10,612 nt of DNA from contig JAPLIW010000570.1 in NCBI GenBank assembly GCA_026388915.1, positions 1 through 10,612 on the forward strand, read 5' to 3'. Shown piece by piece: positions 1 to 7,800 of the stretch. Position 1 is the first letter of the stretch; each line of letters opens with the position of its first letter. This stretch comes from Deltaproteobacteria bacterium. GTDB taxonomy: Bacteria; Desulfobacterota; SM23-61. The position numbers and the translations under genes were made by a program. The notes under the pieces are model-generated. The model was given only the letters and a program-made list of their open reading frames with translations, was not told where the DNA came from and searched no databases.

Positions 1-888
1 ACCAAGGCTTTCCGGCCCTTCATCGAGAAGGCCGAGAAGCCCGTCGCCGTCTTTGATGTCCAGGAGTCCGGCTCTCTGCAAACGACAAAGAAAGGGATCG
101 AAGCTGCCCGGCGGATGTTGACGGAAATCAGCGGTCAGCGGCGCGTTCCCATGCCGTGGGATAAACTCCTGGTGGCCATGGAATGCGGGGGCTCCGACGC
201 CATGTCCGGGGTGACCGCCAATGTGGCCCTGGGCTCGGTCTCCGACTGGGTCGTGGGGAAAGGGGGCAGCGTCATCTTCGGGGAGAACACGGAGATGATC
301 GGAACCACCCATGTGCTCACCCGGCGGGCGAAAAATGAAGAGGTGGCCGGGAAGATCGTAGCGATGATCGACCAGGCCGAGCAGCGGACCAAAGATATTA
401 TGGGGCCTTTTGCCAGTTGGGTCATCTCCCCCGGCAACATGGACGGCGGCATGAGCACGATTGCGGAGAAATCCATGGGGTGTATCCACAAGGGCGGCAC
501 GACGGCGATCAACCAGGTCGTGGATTATGGGGAGTGGCCCACCGAAAAAGGACTGATTCTCCAGGATGGCCCGGGCTACGACGGAGACTCCATGGCCGGC
601 CTGGCCGCCAGCGGCTCCCAGGTCATGTTCTTCTCCACCGGGCGGGGGACTCCTGCCGGCTTCCCCGCGGTCCCGGTGATCAAAGTGGCGAGCAACACCA
701 GGGTTTACCAGGCCATGAGGGACGACATCGACATGAACGCCGGTCGATTGGTGGAAGGAACCCCGATGGGAGAACTCCGGGAAGAGATGATCGACTGCCT
801 GGTCCGGGTGATCAACGGAGAAAAGACCAAGGCCGAGGCCAACGGCATGGACGTCTTCACCATGATGACCGTGAATCCGCCCTTCTGA
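1..888 (+). CDS. UxaA-family dehydratase/hydrolase, C-terminal part (5' end outside window)
   Basis: The reading frame is open from the first base; 295 codons are visible before TGA at 886-888. The family (altronate dehydratase UxaA, galactarate dehydratase GarD, sulfolactate sulfo-lyase SuyB) removes water or sulfite from hydroxy-acids in the cytoplasm using a metal centre. The family motifs visible are ECGGSDAMSGVTANVALG (about window codons 61-78), HKGGTTAINQVVDYGEWP, GLILQDGPGYDGDSMAGLAA and FFSTGRGTPAGFPAVPVIKV. The C-terminal domain appears complete and only the beginning is missing. In many deltaproteobacteria this domain is a separate subunit, with the small SAF-like domain encoded just upstream; that part is not visible here. 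The exact substrate cannot be told from this fragment. A decayed copy of the last part of this gene lies at 7976-8094. Confidence 0.9.
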   Translation, partial: TKAFRPFIEKAEKPVAVFDVQESGSLQTTKKGIEAARRMLTEISGQRRVPMPWDKLLVAMECGGSDAMSGVTANVALGSVSDWVVGKGGSVIFGENTEMIGTTHVLTRRAKNEEVAGKIVAMIDQAEQRTKDIMGPFASWVISPGNMDGGMSTIAEKSMGCIHKGGTTAINQVVDYGEWPTEKGLILQDGPGYDGDSMAGLAASGSQVMFFSTGRGTPAGFPAVPVIKVASNTRVYQAMRDDIDMNAGRLVEGTPMGELREEMIDCLVRVINGEKTKAEANGMDVFTMMTVNPPF

Positions 889-934
889 ATGCGGAATTCG
901 GATTGCGGAATGCGGAATGGCTATTCTGCATTCC
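887..934. repeat. GCGGAAT-type intergenic repeat with stem-loop
   Basis: Starting within the UxaA stop codon, the word GAATGCGGAAT and variants recur in tandem (887-918). The last unit folds with following sequence: 907-918 pairs with 923-934 as a 12-bp stem with one G-U pair and a GGCT loop. No T-run follows, so it is not a classical intrinsic terminator, although it could still protect the mRNA 3' end. The 32 bases at 887-918 recur identically at 8100-8131. Confidence 0.7.
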
Positions 935-1148
935 AAGCACGGGATTCCAACTTCCAATTATCAAATGACCCAAACCCACACCGACGAAGGAGATGGGTTT
1001 ACGGCCATGGCGAGCCCGAAGAGTCTGGGCATCCTTTTTTTCTTGAGATTGCTTCGGCGCTCCGCATGGAGAGAAATTAGATTTTTCAAAGATGCTTGTC
1101 AAGTTCCCTTCTTTCAACCCGAAGAGAACTGAGCTGAAAGGCAATGAG
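935..1148. other. intergenic region between convergent genes
   Basis: This is the gap between the UxaA gene and the convergent pseudoprotease gene. Short open frames exist in several phases, but none has a ribosome-binding site or a recognisable product. I see no clear terminator for the minus-strand gene. Confidence 0.5.
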
Positions 1149-2327
1149 CTAGGAATTAAAGTGACCTTTAATCAGGGCCGCTGCTTTTTCTTTGGTGAGT
1201 TCACCGGCGATGACTCTTCCCGTCAGGTCGGCAATCCAATCTTTCGATGAGGAATATCCAGGGGGTGGGTGGAGCTTTTTTTCCTCCAGCTGGTAGGCCT
1301 CTTGAGCCGGCAGTCTTTCTTTGGTATGGAGTTCCGATAACCTTTTTTGGTAGAGTTGGGTCTCATGGGATAAGATGATCCACAGGTCATCGTACACATA
1401 TTTAAAGAATTTTTCTTTCTCTTTGATCCTCTCCTCCAGGTGAATGAGCTTTTGGTCCAGGGATTCTTTTACCACATTAATGGCCAGTCCGTGATGGGCC
1501 CCTTCAAGGCCCTTCAATTCACCCTGGCATATCCCCAAGATTTCTCCTCTTTGATTGATGATCGGCCCACCTACAATATCCGGGCTGATCGCTTTGTCGA
1601 TTTGAAGGTATTGAACTCCCTGATAAGATTGGTGACAGTTTGCAATGCTCCCTCTCGCCACCATAAGTTTTGCCCCCCATTTCATCCCCTCAGGGTTGCC
1701 TATGGCCCAAATTTCCTCCCCTTCCTGGCAACGATCAGAGTCGGCGAGGGGCAATACCTCCCAATCAATTTCCTCGACCCGGAGAAAAGCGATATTCAAA
1801 GGTAGGGGCAGTCTCTTGAGAACCGTGGCCGTCTTTTCCTGGCCTGAGGCGAGAAAGACCTCGGCTTGATCGCTGGTTCCCAGGATCTGCCCATTCGTAA
1901 CGACGATTCCTGAATGGGGAAGGAGGAACCCACTTCCACTTCCCCGGGCGCTTTTGATGAAAACCAGCGTCTTCTGGGCCTTTTGGAGCATGTCCTCATA
2001 GGAAAGGGACCCATTCCCGGGATTGGCCCCCTGAGGTTGAGCAGGATCAGATTTCGGTTTGGGAAGGGAAAGCTTTCCCGCGACGGATATTTTAACGGGT
2101 TCGGGAGAAGCCTTGTTCTCGGACTTCCCCCAATGGACGCATAGGACCGAGAGGCCCACCAGGAGGGATAGGATCGACAGGAAGAGCGGCTTTTTCACCA
2201 AAGCCTTGAATTCTTCAATCCAGGGGGTGGTTTTTTCAAGGGTCCTATGGAGTTTCCATTTGAATAGTCTCCTCCGCTTCCTTTTATAAATCCAATTATC
2301 GTATTGTTCTTTGCTTCTGAAGAACAT
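1149..2327 (-). CDS. membrane-anchored trypsin/HtrA-fold protein lacking the catalytic triad (pseudoprotease)
   Basis: The protein has 392 residues. Residues 1-46 are strongly basic (KRKRRR at 15-20) and probably cytoplasmic. Residues 47-66 form one membrane span, followed by a Pro/Lys/Ser-rich linker (about 70-110). A chymotrypsin-fold domain of the S1C/HtrA type follows at about 115-285, and the C-terminus (about 285-355) is charged and probably helical. The fold is recognised from GSGFLLPHSGIVVTNG (130-146), EEIWAIGNPEGMKWGA (204-219) and GGPIINQRGEILGI (253-266). At the catalytic positions, TNAHVV of HtrA reads TNGQIL (His to Gln147), DLAVL reads NIAFL (Asp to Asn178) and GNSGGP reads DIVGGP (Ser to Val252). 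No PDZ domain follows. Proteolysis is therefore very unlikely, and a binding or scaffolding role is inferred. The gene diverges from the pilin operon, and its base composition looks less GC-rich than the flanking metabolic genes. The start at 2327 has only a weak upstream AAGAAG. Confidence 0.85.
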   Translation of the reverse strand: MFFRSKEQYDNWIYKRKRRRLFKWKLHRTLEKTTPWIEEFKALVKKPLFLSILSLLVGLSVLCVHWGKSENKASPEPVKISVAGKLSLPKPKSDPAQPQGANPGNGSLSYEDMLQKAQKTLVFIKSARGSGSGFLLPHSGIVVTNGQILGTSDQAEVFLASGQEKTATVLKRLPLPLNIAFLRVEEIDWEVLPLADSDRCQEGEEIWAIGNPEGMKWGAKLMVARGSIANCHQSYQGVQYLQIDKAISPDIVGGPIINQRGEILGICQGELKGLEGAHHGLAINVVKESLDQKLIHLEERIKEKEKFFKYVYDDLWIILSHETQLYQKRLSELHTKERLPAQEAYQLEEKKLHPPPGYSSSKDWIADLTGRVIAGELTKEKAAALIKGHFNS

Positions 2328-2554
2328 CTTCTTAGCCCCGATTCTAAAAATCTACCGTCCCGAAAAATTTTGGCGCATAGAGGTGCACGGAGAAAAATTC
2401 ACCCTCCCGGAATTCCACCGCTCAGCCATGAGCCCTCCAAGAATCCGCAATTCCAGCTTGGTTTTGGGAGTCGAAAGATTGAGGGTTTCTTGGGAATCAT
2501 ATCGTCAGGATTTTATGAAAGATTAAGAAAAGTTCTCAAGGCGCCGGTCATCGA

Positions 2555-2599
2555 CCTTCCGCCGGGGAATGAAGGCCGGTGGAAGGGGATTTTCCCCTT
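2555..2599. repeat. two adjoining hairpins
   Basis: CCTTCCGCCGG at 2555-2565 can pair with CCGGTGGAAGG at 2576-2586 (11 positions, one G-T). Overlapping it, AAGGGGA (2583-2589) and TCCCCTT (2593-2599) form a perfect 7-bp stem with a TTT loop. The two stems share bases 2583-2586, so they are mutually exclusive at their edge. No T-run follows on either strand. Function unknown. Confidence 0.45.
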
Positions 2600-2702
2600 A
2601 TGTAACCCCCAAGTATTTCCGATACATATCCAAGAAGAATCGGATCAGAATCTTGTCCATTTTTGGCCCAAAGATGGACATGATATGGCCCGAAATGAAC
2701 AT
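2598..2702 (-). CDS. possible 34-residue ORF or gene remnant
   Basis: A short minus-strand frame begins ATG at 2702 and ends TAA at 2598-2600. It reads MFISGHIMSIFGPKMDK and then IRFFLDMYRKYLGVT near the end, a hydrophobic and basic composition that looks more protein-like than the surrounding frames. An in-frame stop lies a few codons upstream of the ATG and there is no good Shine-Dalgarno sequence. It may be the tail of a decayed gene, or chance. I do not recognise the family. Confidence 0.2.
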   Translation of the reverse strand: MFISGHIMSIFGPKMDKILIRFFLDMYRKYLGVT

Positions 2703-2838
2703 CAAGCGAGGTTCGTTTTTTTAGTCCCCTGGAGAGTTGGATTAATTTATTCCGACTATTAAAAAAGTTTATAAAATAGTTTTTGAAAATTAATAGCTTA
2801 AAATGGATTTTAATATTTTATTAAATAATTTCCATGTT

Positions 2839-2853
2839 TTGCCAAAATGGCAA
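2839..2853. promoter_or_regulatory. palindrome upstream of the sigma-54 promoter
   Basis: TTGCCA-AAA-TGGCAA is a perfect inverted repeat with 6-base arms. Its right end lies 13 bases before the -24 element at 2867. It could be a binding site for a regulator, but it is too close for a classical enhancer-bound activator, which usually binds 80-200 bases upstream. The AT-rich DNA from about 2755 to 2835 is the likelier place for upstream activator or bending-protein contacts. Confidence 0.35.
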
Positions 2854-2866
2854 TTGATGGTTTTTT

Positions 2867-2882
2867 TGGCATATATCTTGCT
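2867..2882 (+). promoter_or_regulatory. sigma-54 (-24/-12) promoter of the minor pilin operon
   Basis: TGGCATATATCTTGCT matches the RpoN consensus TGGCAY-N5-TTGCW. The invariant GG (2868-2869) and GC (2880-2881) are separated by exactly 10 bases, and a T-run precedes the -24 element. Transcription would start near 2893, giving a leader of about 200 bases before the first pilin gene. Type IV pilin promoters are commonly RpoN-dependent and activated by PilR-like regulators, which fits the genes downstream. No other comparably good promoter is visible in this intergenic region. Confidence 0.65.
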
Positions 2883-2892
2883 CAATGGAGAA

Positions 2893-3091
2893 ATGGCGAG
2901 TTGATGATGGAAGGCGGATGATAAACCGCCCCGCCGGAATTTTCCGGGTTTTCCCCTTTGGGATGGGATAAAGGAAGAGGGAGGAACACAAAATTGGGAT
3001 GCAAAATGGGGGGAAGGCAGTTTTGGTTTTATGCTGATTTTGGTTGGACGGGAAAAACGATTCCCCACCTAAACAGCGAGAGGGTATGGAG
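2893..3091 (+). promoter_or_regulatory. structured 5' leader of the pilin operon
   Basis: Between the inferred transcription start and the first pilin gene are two consecutive hairpins. The first pairs GGCGG (2913-2917) with CCGCC (2926-2930). The second is CCGGAA-TT-TTCCGG (2934-2947), followed by GTTTTCCCC. Cyclic-di-GMP riboswitches often precede pilus genes in deltaproteobacteria, but I do not see their conserved core here. The length and folding suggest a regulated leader without identifying one. Confidence 0.3.
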
Positions 3092-3565
3092 ATGAAGAAC
3101 CAAGGGCGATTTGTATTCCTGAGAGTCATCGGGAAAACTTGCAGCCTGAAGGGCAACAGCAAAGGGATTAGCCTCGTCGAGGCGCTCATCGCCCTTTTTC
3201 TCCTTTCCTTCGGTGTATTGAGCCTTCTTACCTTGCAGCCGTCTGCCTGGATGCTGTCGGGAAAGTCTGATTATTTAACCCGGGCTGCTGGCCTAATGCA
3301 GAGACAGCTTCAAGCCAGTGAAGCCTATATCATGAATCCTGGCACGGTGGTGAGCCCGGGGACGATAACCGTCACCAACGTTCCGGTCAGTGGAGAAGCA
3401 ACGCCGCAATTGGGAGACGCCGCTTTCACCGTAACGACCACTACGGCTACCGCTCCGGATGTCGGCGCCAATGCCTGGAGGGTCAGCGTTACCGTGAGCT
3501 GGCCGAGAAGACCATCCGGGATTTCAGCCGCCTTGATCGTCGCCAAACAGGAATATTTTCGATGA
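3092..3565 (+). CDS. PilV-like type IV minor pilin (prepilin)
   Basis: This is a class III prepilin. A basic leader ends in NSKG, is cleaved after Gly25, and is followed by ISLVEALIALFLLSFGVLSLL, with Glu at mature position 5 and a roughly 20-residue hydrophobic helix that anchors the subunit in the inner membrane before assembly. The processing enzyme would be PilD. The rest is a small Thr/Val/Ala-rich beta domain ending AALIVAKQEYFR. PilV is one of the minor pilins that prime pilus assembly and carry PilY1 at the tip. I chose ATG 3092 because AGAGGG at 3079-3084 lies 7 bases upstream; ATG 3086 and TTG 3044 are in-frame alternatives that only lengthen the leader. It is the first gene after the sigma-54 promoter. 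Its stop overlaps the next start (ATGA at 3562-3565), so translation is probably coupled. Confidence 0.85.
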   Translation: MKNQGRFVFLRVIGKTCSLKGNSKGISLVEALIALFLLSFGVLSLLTLQPSAWMLSGKSDYLTRAAGLMQRQLQASEAYIMNPGTVVSPGTITVTNVPVSGEATPQLGDAAFTVTTTTATAPDVGANAWRVSVTVSWPRRPSGISAALIVAKQEYFR

Positions 3566-4332
3566 TTATGGACCCCCTCGGGAAGGAAAAAGGATATACC
3601 CTGGTTGAGACCTTAATTGCCCTTTTCGTGGGGCTCTTAATCCTGGGCGCCGTTTATGCCTCCATGACCTCGGGGCTTAAATCTTCGGCGGCCATGGAAA
3701 GGAAAATCGTGGTGCAGCAGGACTCCCGGTCGGTGATGGGGGTTATGGCGCTGGAAATCGAAATGGCCTCCTATAACCCTAATTATGCCACTGGAATCTG
3801 GCGCTTCGGGCCCGATGGCCCGAGCCTGACCCCTGCCAAGAATTGCGGGGAGCTAGTGCAAACCACGGATGCAAACTGGGGGCATAAGGGCATTCAAGAG
3901 GCCACCGCTAATTCCATAACCGTGGAGATGGACATCGGCGAAAGCGGGAACATCGGCGACAGCAACAATGAAGTCATCCGCTACCTGTACGATGCGGGCA
4001 ACCTGTATATAACGCGTCAGGCAGACTGCACCGGAGCGGCGATGCCTTTCCTGGGTGACCTGCCGGGAAACCCCAGAAATGTCAGGGTGATGAATGACCT
4101 CAACGGGAACGGCCTTTATGACGACGGGGTAGACATTCCGCTCTTCAGGTATTTCGACAGCCTGGGGAATCAGATTCCCTATGCCAACCTGCCCGGCAGT
4201 ATACCCCTGATCAGGAGAATTGAAATCACTCTGGCAGTGGAAACAAACGAGGTAGACCCGAACACGATGCAGAGAAGAAGAATGATTTACTCCACCAGTA
4301 TGATTCCGAGGAACCATGCACTCAGCCCGTAA
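3562..4332 (+). CDS. PilW-like type IV minor pilin (prepilin)
   Basis: The protein has 256 residues with a short leader MIMDPLGKEKG cleaved after Gly11, then YTLVETLIALFVGLLILGAVY with Glu at mature position 5 (residue 16). PilW proteins are the larger minor pilins of the priming and tip complex, and the length and long globular domain fit. Cys95 and Cys156 could form a disulfide. NDLNGNGLYDDG (178-189) resembles a calcium-binding D-x-N-x-N-G loop, unusual enough to note in a minor pilin. AGGA at 3549-3552 lies 9 bases before ATG 3562; a second ATG at 3568 is possible. The gene overlaps pilV by 4 bases and the next gene by 17. Confidence 0.85.
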   Translation: MIMDPLGKEKGYTLVETLIALFVGLLILGAVYASMTSGLKSSAAMERKIVVQQDSRSVMGVMALEIEMASYNPNYATGIWRFGPDGPSLTPAKNCGELVQTTDANWGHKGIQEATANSITVEMDIGESGNIGDSNNEVIRYLYDAGNLYITRQADCTGAAMPFLGDLPGNPRNVRVMNDLNGNGLYDDGVDIPLFRYFDSLGNQIPYANLPGSIPLIRRIEITLAVETNEVDPNTMQRRRMIYSTSMIPRNHALSP

Positions 4333-4822
4333 AGAAAAGAGATTTTCCCTGGCGAGATTCAGGGGGACGGCGGGCGAAGGTTTTGCTCTCGTGGCAGCCC
4401 TCTTGGTGATATTAATCCTTAACGCCATGGGGCTTCTGGTTTTTTCCCTATCGACGCAGGACATCCGGATAAGCTCCCAGATGGTGGGGGAGAAGAAGGC
4501 TTTTTCTTCCGCTGAGGCGGGAATTCACTGGGTGACGCAAAATTTTGACCCGGACAACCTGGCGGGTATCCCCCCGGATAACATCGTGGTCGATCCACCC
4601 AGTGACCCCGACTCCTATTTTGCCGTCACCTCCGTGGGCCGTCCGACGCAGGGCCCGGAAATCCTTCCCCTGCCGGGTTACTCGACCGGAGGAGGCCAGC
4701 AGTGGGGGCAAAACCGATACCGAACATCCGTTGCCGGGGCCAACAGCCGTTACCACAGCAGGGTGCAGATGGATGCCAGCCTGGGTTTTGGGCCCGTGGA
4801 ACTGACGACCACTTACCGGTAA
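4316..4822 (+). CDS. PilX-like type IV minor pilin (prepilin lacking Glu5)
   Basis: The protein has 168 residues. A basic 22-residue leader ends GEG and is followed by FALVAALLVILILNAMGLLVF, then the typical PilX N-terminal segment with SSAEAGIHWV. Mature position 5 is Ala rather than Glu. Absence of Glu5 is a feature of GspK-type subunits that sit at the very tip and need no contact with a preceding subunit, so this protein may cap the minor-pilin complex. The C-terminal domain is rich in Gly, Pro and Asp. The start overlaps the end of the PilW gene by 17 bases; GAGGA at 4308-4312 lies only 3 bases from the ATG, so initiation is probably coupled to upstream translation. The stop at 4820 is 13 bases before pilY1. 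Confidence 0.83.
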   Translation: MHSARKEKRFSLARFRGTAGEGFALVAALLVILILNAMGLLVFSLSTQDIRISSQMVGEKKAFSSAEAGIHWVTQNFDPDNLAGIPPDNIVVDPPSDPDSYFAVTSVGRPTQGPEILPLPGYSTGGGQQWGQNRYRTSVAGANSRYHSRVQMDASLGFGPVELTTTYR

Positions 4823-4835
4823 ATAGAGGAGCGTT

Positions 4836-7800
4836 ATGGAGCGGAGAACACAAATCTTTCTAGTCCTTCTTCTGGGAGCTATTCTTTTCCATTCCCCTGC
4901 TCAGGGTGACGAGGATGAGAGCGCACTCTTTACGACCCTATCCCCCGACGCCCTGGTCGTTCTGGACCTGTCGGGAAGTATGCGCTGGACTCCCGCGGGG
5001 AAGACCATGTACATTTCCAGCAGTAGTTCTTGCAACGATGGCAGCATACCCTTTTATGGAGAGAGCGGCACCGGCCATACCAAATCCTGTACCATCGATC
5101 CCTACGAAACCGTGCCCAAATACAGCAACGCCTCTTGCTCCGGCCCTTTTTACAAGTCCTCCGGTTCGGGAAATTCCACCGATTGCAGCCGCCTGGCCAT
5201 CGCCAAAAGGGCTCTCTTTGACATTCTGGATGATAATGATTCCAATACCATTACCTCCCAGGATGAAAAGAGCCTCGGGGTAAGATTCGGATATATGCGG
5301 TTTTACGATTGCTCCGACGACGACACGGGAGGGAGTTATACCGCCGGGTGTAATAAGCTCATTCGCGGGATAGCGACCAAATACAGCAAGATCTATTGCG
5401 GCGGCGACACGAGTTGCTCCCCAAGCAGCAGCGGCTCCTCCAGCATCAGCAGCGAATCGGCGTCCGGGGGGACCCCTATAACCTCTGCCTTGCAGGAGGC
5501 CAAGCTTTACCTGGATGCCCACAAGGCCACCGATCCTGCCGCCGCCTGCCGGGCAAAATTCGTCATCCTGATTACGGACGGGGCCGATACCTACGCCTGC
5601 GGCGGAGATGGCAGCGAAGATCAAAGCACTCAGTATAAAAGGCGGAGAGCCGTGGTGGCCAAAGCCAAGGCCCTGGCCGATGCCGGGTACAAGGTCTTCG
5701 TGGTAGGATTCGGGGGGGGGATGCCCCATTTCCTTCGGAATACCCTGAACTGGATGGCTTATTACGGGGGTACGGATAATCCGCTGGCGGCCAATTCCGG
5801 GTCCGCCAACGCCTACGATCCTTCTTCCACGACTCTATGCCAGGCTTCTTCCACCCTGGTGCACAATATTGAGGGGGATGGGGACCATTCCTACGCCACT
5901 TCCGATGACCCGGGGGAGATTTCCCTCTCGGGATATGCCTTTCTCGCCTCGGGGTCCGACGATCTCACCCTGGCCCTCAAGCAGGCCGTAAATGCCATTC
6001 GGGGAGCGAACTACTCCTTTTCCATGGTTTCCATCACTTCTTTCAGAACCCAGGATGAAAATCATATTTATGAGGCGTCCTTCCAGCCGGTCAGCAGTGA
6101 ACCTTTCTGGCAAGGCCATCTAAAAAAGTACGGGGTGAATGCGGATGGGACCGTCGGGGCAATGGTGTGGGATGCCGGAACCGTCCTTAAATCTGCGGCC
6201 CACGATACCCGGAACATGTTGACCTATCAAGCGGGATCCTTAACCCCCTTCAGGACCTCCAACCTAACGAAAGAAATATTGGGCGTGACGACCGATTCGG
6301 AAAGAGATCAGATCGTCGGTTATTTCCGGGGCGATCCGGCTTACAACCCCGATAACTGGAAGCTGGGCGATATTTTCCACTCCGCCCTCATAACCGTGGG
6401 GACCCCCTCCAATTTTTTTGGAGACCTCCGGGACGGGAACGGTGCCTTCGGGACTTTCCGGAACAACCATTCGCGGACCTCGCTGAATGGCCAGAGAATT
6501 GTCCTGGCCTCGGCGAATGACGGGCAGATTCATGCTTTCCGGACGAGTGACGGGAGCGAAGCCTGGAGTCTTATCCCTCCCAACCTGCTTTCCTTGTTGA
6601 AAAATGTGGCCCATGTCAGTCACCCCACGGGGCTCAGCCACCAGTATTTGGCCGACGGACCGATTACGGTGGCGGATGCCTGGCTGGGGACCGGCGCTGG
6701 CACTAATAAATCCTCGTCAGATTGGGCGACGCTCATGGTTTTGGGGGAGGGCCGGGGGGGCGACACCACCCTCTGGAGCTCTTCCTCCTCCTGCGATTCC
6801 GGTTTCAGCTCTCTCTACACGGCGGATTACCCAAATTATTGCGGATACTATTCCCTCGACCTGACCCAAACCACGAACCCGGCCTTTAAATGGAGGATGC
6901 AACCCGGCTCCGGACAACAAGCATACCTGGGCGAGCCGTGGAGTAAGATGGCCATCGGCCGGGTGAAAATCAACGGGAATGAAAAATGGGTCGGCTTTGT
7001 GGGTGGAGGGTATAATGCTACGGACTGTGCAGATCCGGAAGATTGTGATTCGCGGGGTAAAGGGTTTTTGGTGGTCGATTTGAGTGATGGAGTAATATTG
7101 TGGGCCTTCACCCGAGCTCAGGATACGCTGATGAACTTCAGCATGCCCGCCTCTCCGGCCATCGTGGATACCGATTTCGACGGGTTCATCGATACGGCCT
7201 ACATCGGAGACCTGGGGGGAAATATGTGGAGGTTTAAATTCTGCAGCGCCAGTGATGGAGCCTCCTGCAATTCCTCCCATTGGACCGGTGGGCGCTTATT
7301 TGCGCCGGCCGAGGGGACGGGGAGACCTATATACACCACGGCCACGGCAACCATGGATGAATTTTGGAACTTATGGGTGGGTTGGGGGACGGGGGATAAA
7401 ACGGACCCCCTGGCGGTAGGTGTGCAGGAGAAATTTTTTGCCGTGAAGGACCTGGACCGGAGCGCAACGTACGGCGTGGACAACCTCGAAAATATCAGTT
7501 CCGGCCCTTACAACAATCTGCCTGCCAAAAAGGGATGGTACCTGAACCTGGCCAGCGGGGGAGAAAAAGTATTGGCCGACCCCACGATCTTCGGCGGAAT
7601 TGTTTACTTCACCACCTACCTCCCGGATCAAACCGGCGATCCCTGCAATCAGGCGGGAATGGCCAAGCTGTATGGGATCGCTTTGATGACTACGAATATT
7701 GCAGGAATCACTTATGCCCCGGGGGCAGGAGTTATAACCCCGCCGGCCGACCCCCATAGCACTTCAGGGGGGGCCCGGAGCATGAATATCGGAGTGGGGA

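Larger units (their letters stand above)
2328..2866. other. long intergenic region upstream of the pilin operon
   Basis: About 540 bases separate the divergent pseudoprotease gene from the pilin promoter. Open frames crossing it on the plus strand (about 2304-2762 and 2311-2526) have no convincing start signal or family resemblance. It contains the paired hairpins at 2555-2599, a possible short minus-strand frame at 2598-2702, and from about 2755 a very AT-rich stretch typical of DNA upstream of an activator-dependent promoter. I see no clear sigma-70 promoter for the minus-strand gene. Confidence 0.5.

Noticed and set aside
907..934. intrinsic terminator after the UxaA gene
   Set aside because: The stem is good but no T-run follows; it is kept as a repeat hairpin.
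2304..2762. 152-codon plus-strand ORF in the intergenic region
   Set aside because: It overlaps the start of the divergent pseudoprotease gene, has no Shine-Dalgarno sequence and shows no family resemblance.
2893..3091. cyclic-di-GMP (GEMM) riboswitch before the pilins
   Set aside because: The position is suggestive, but the conserved GEMM core could not be recognised, so only an unassigned leader is reported.
4938..5729. 263-codon minus-strand ORF
   Set aside because: It is an antisense shadow of the pilY1 vWA region, Gly/Ala-rich without recognisable motifs.
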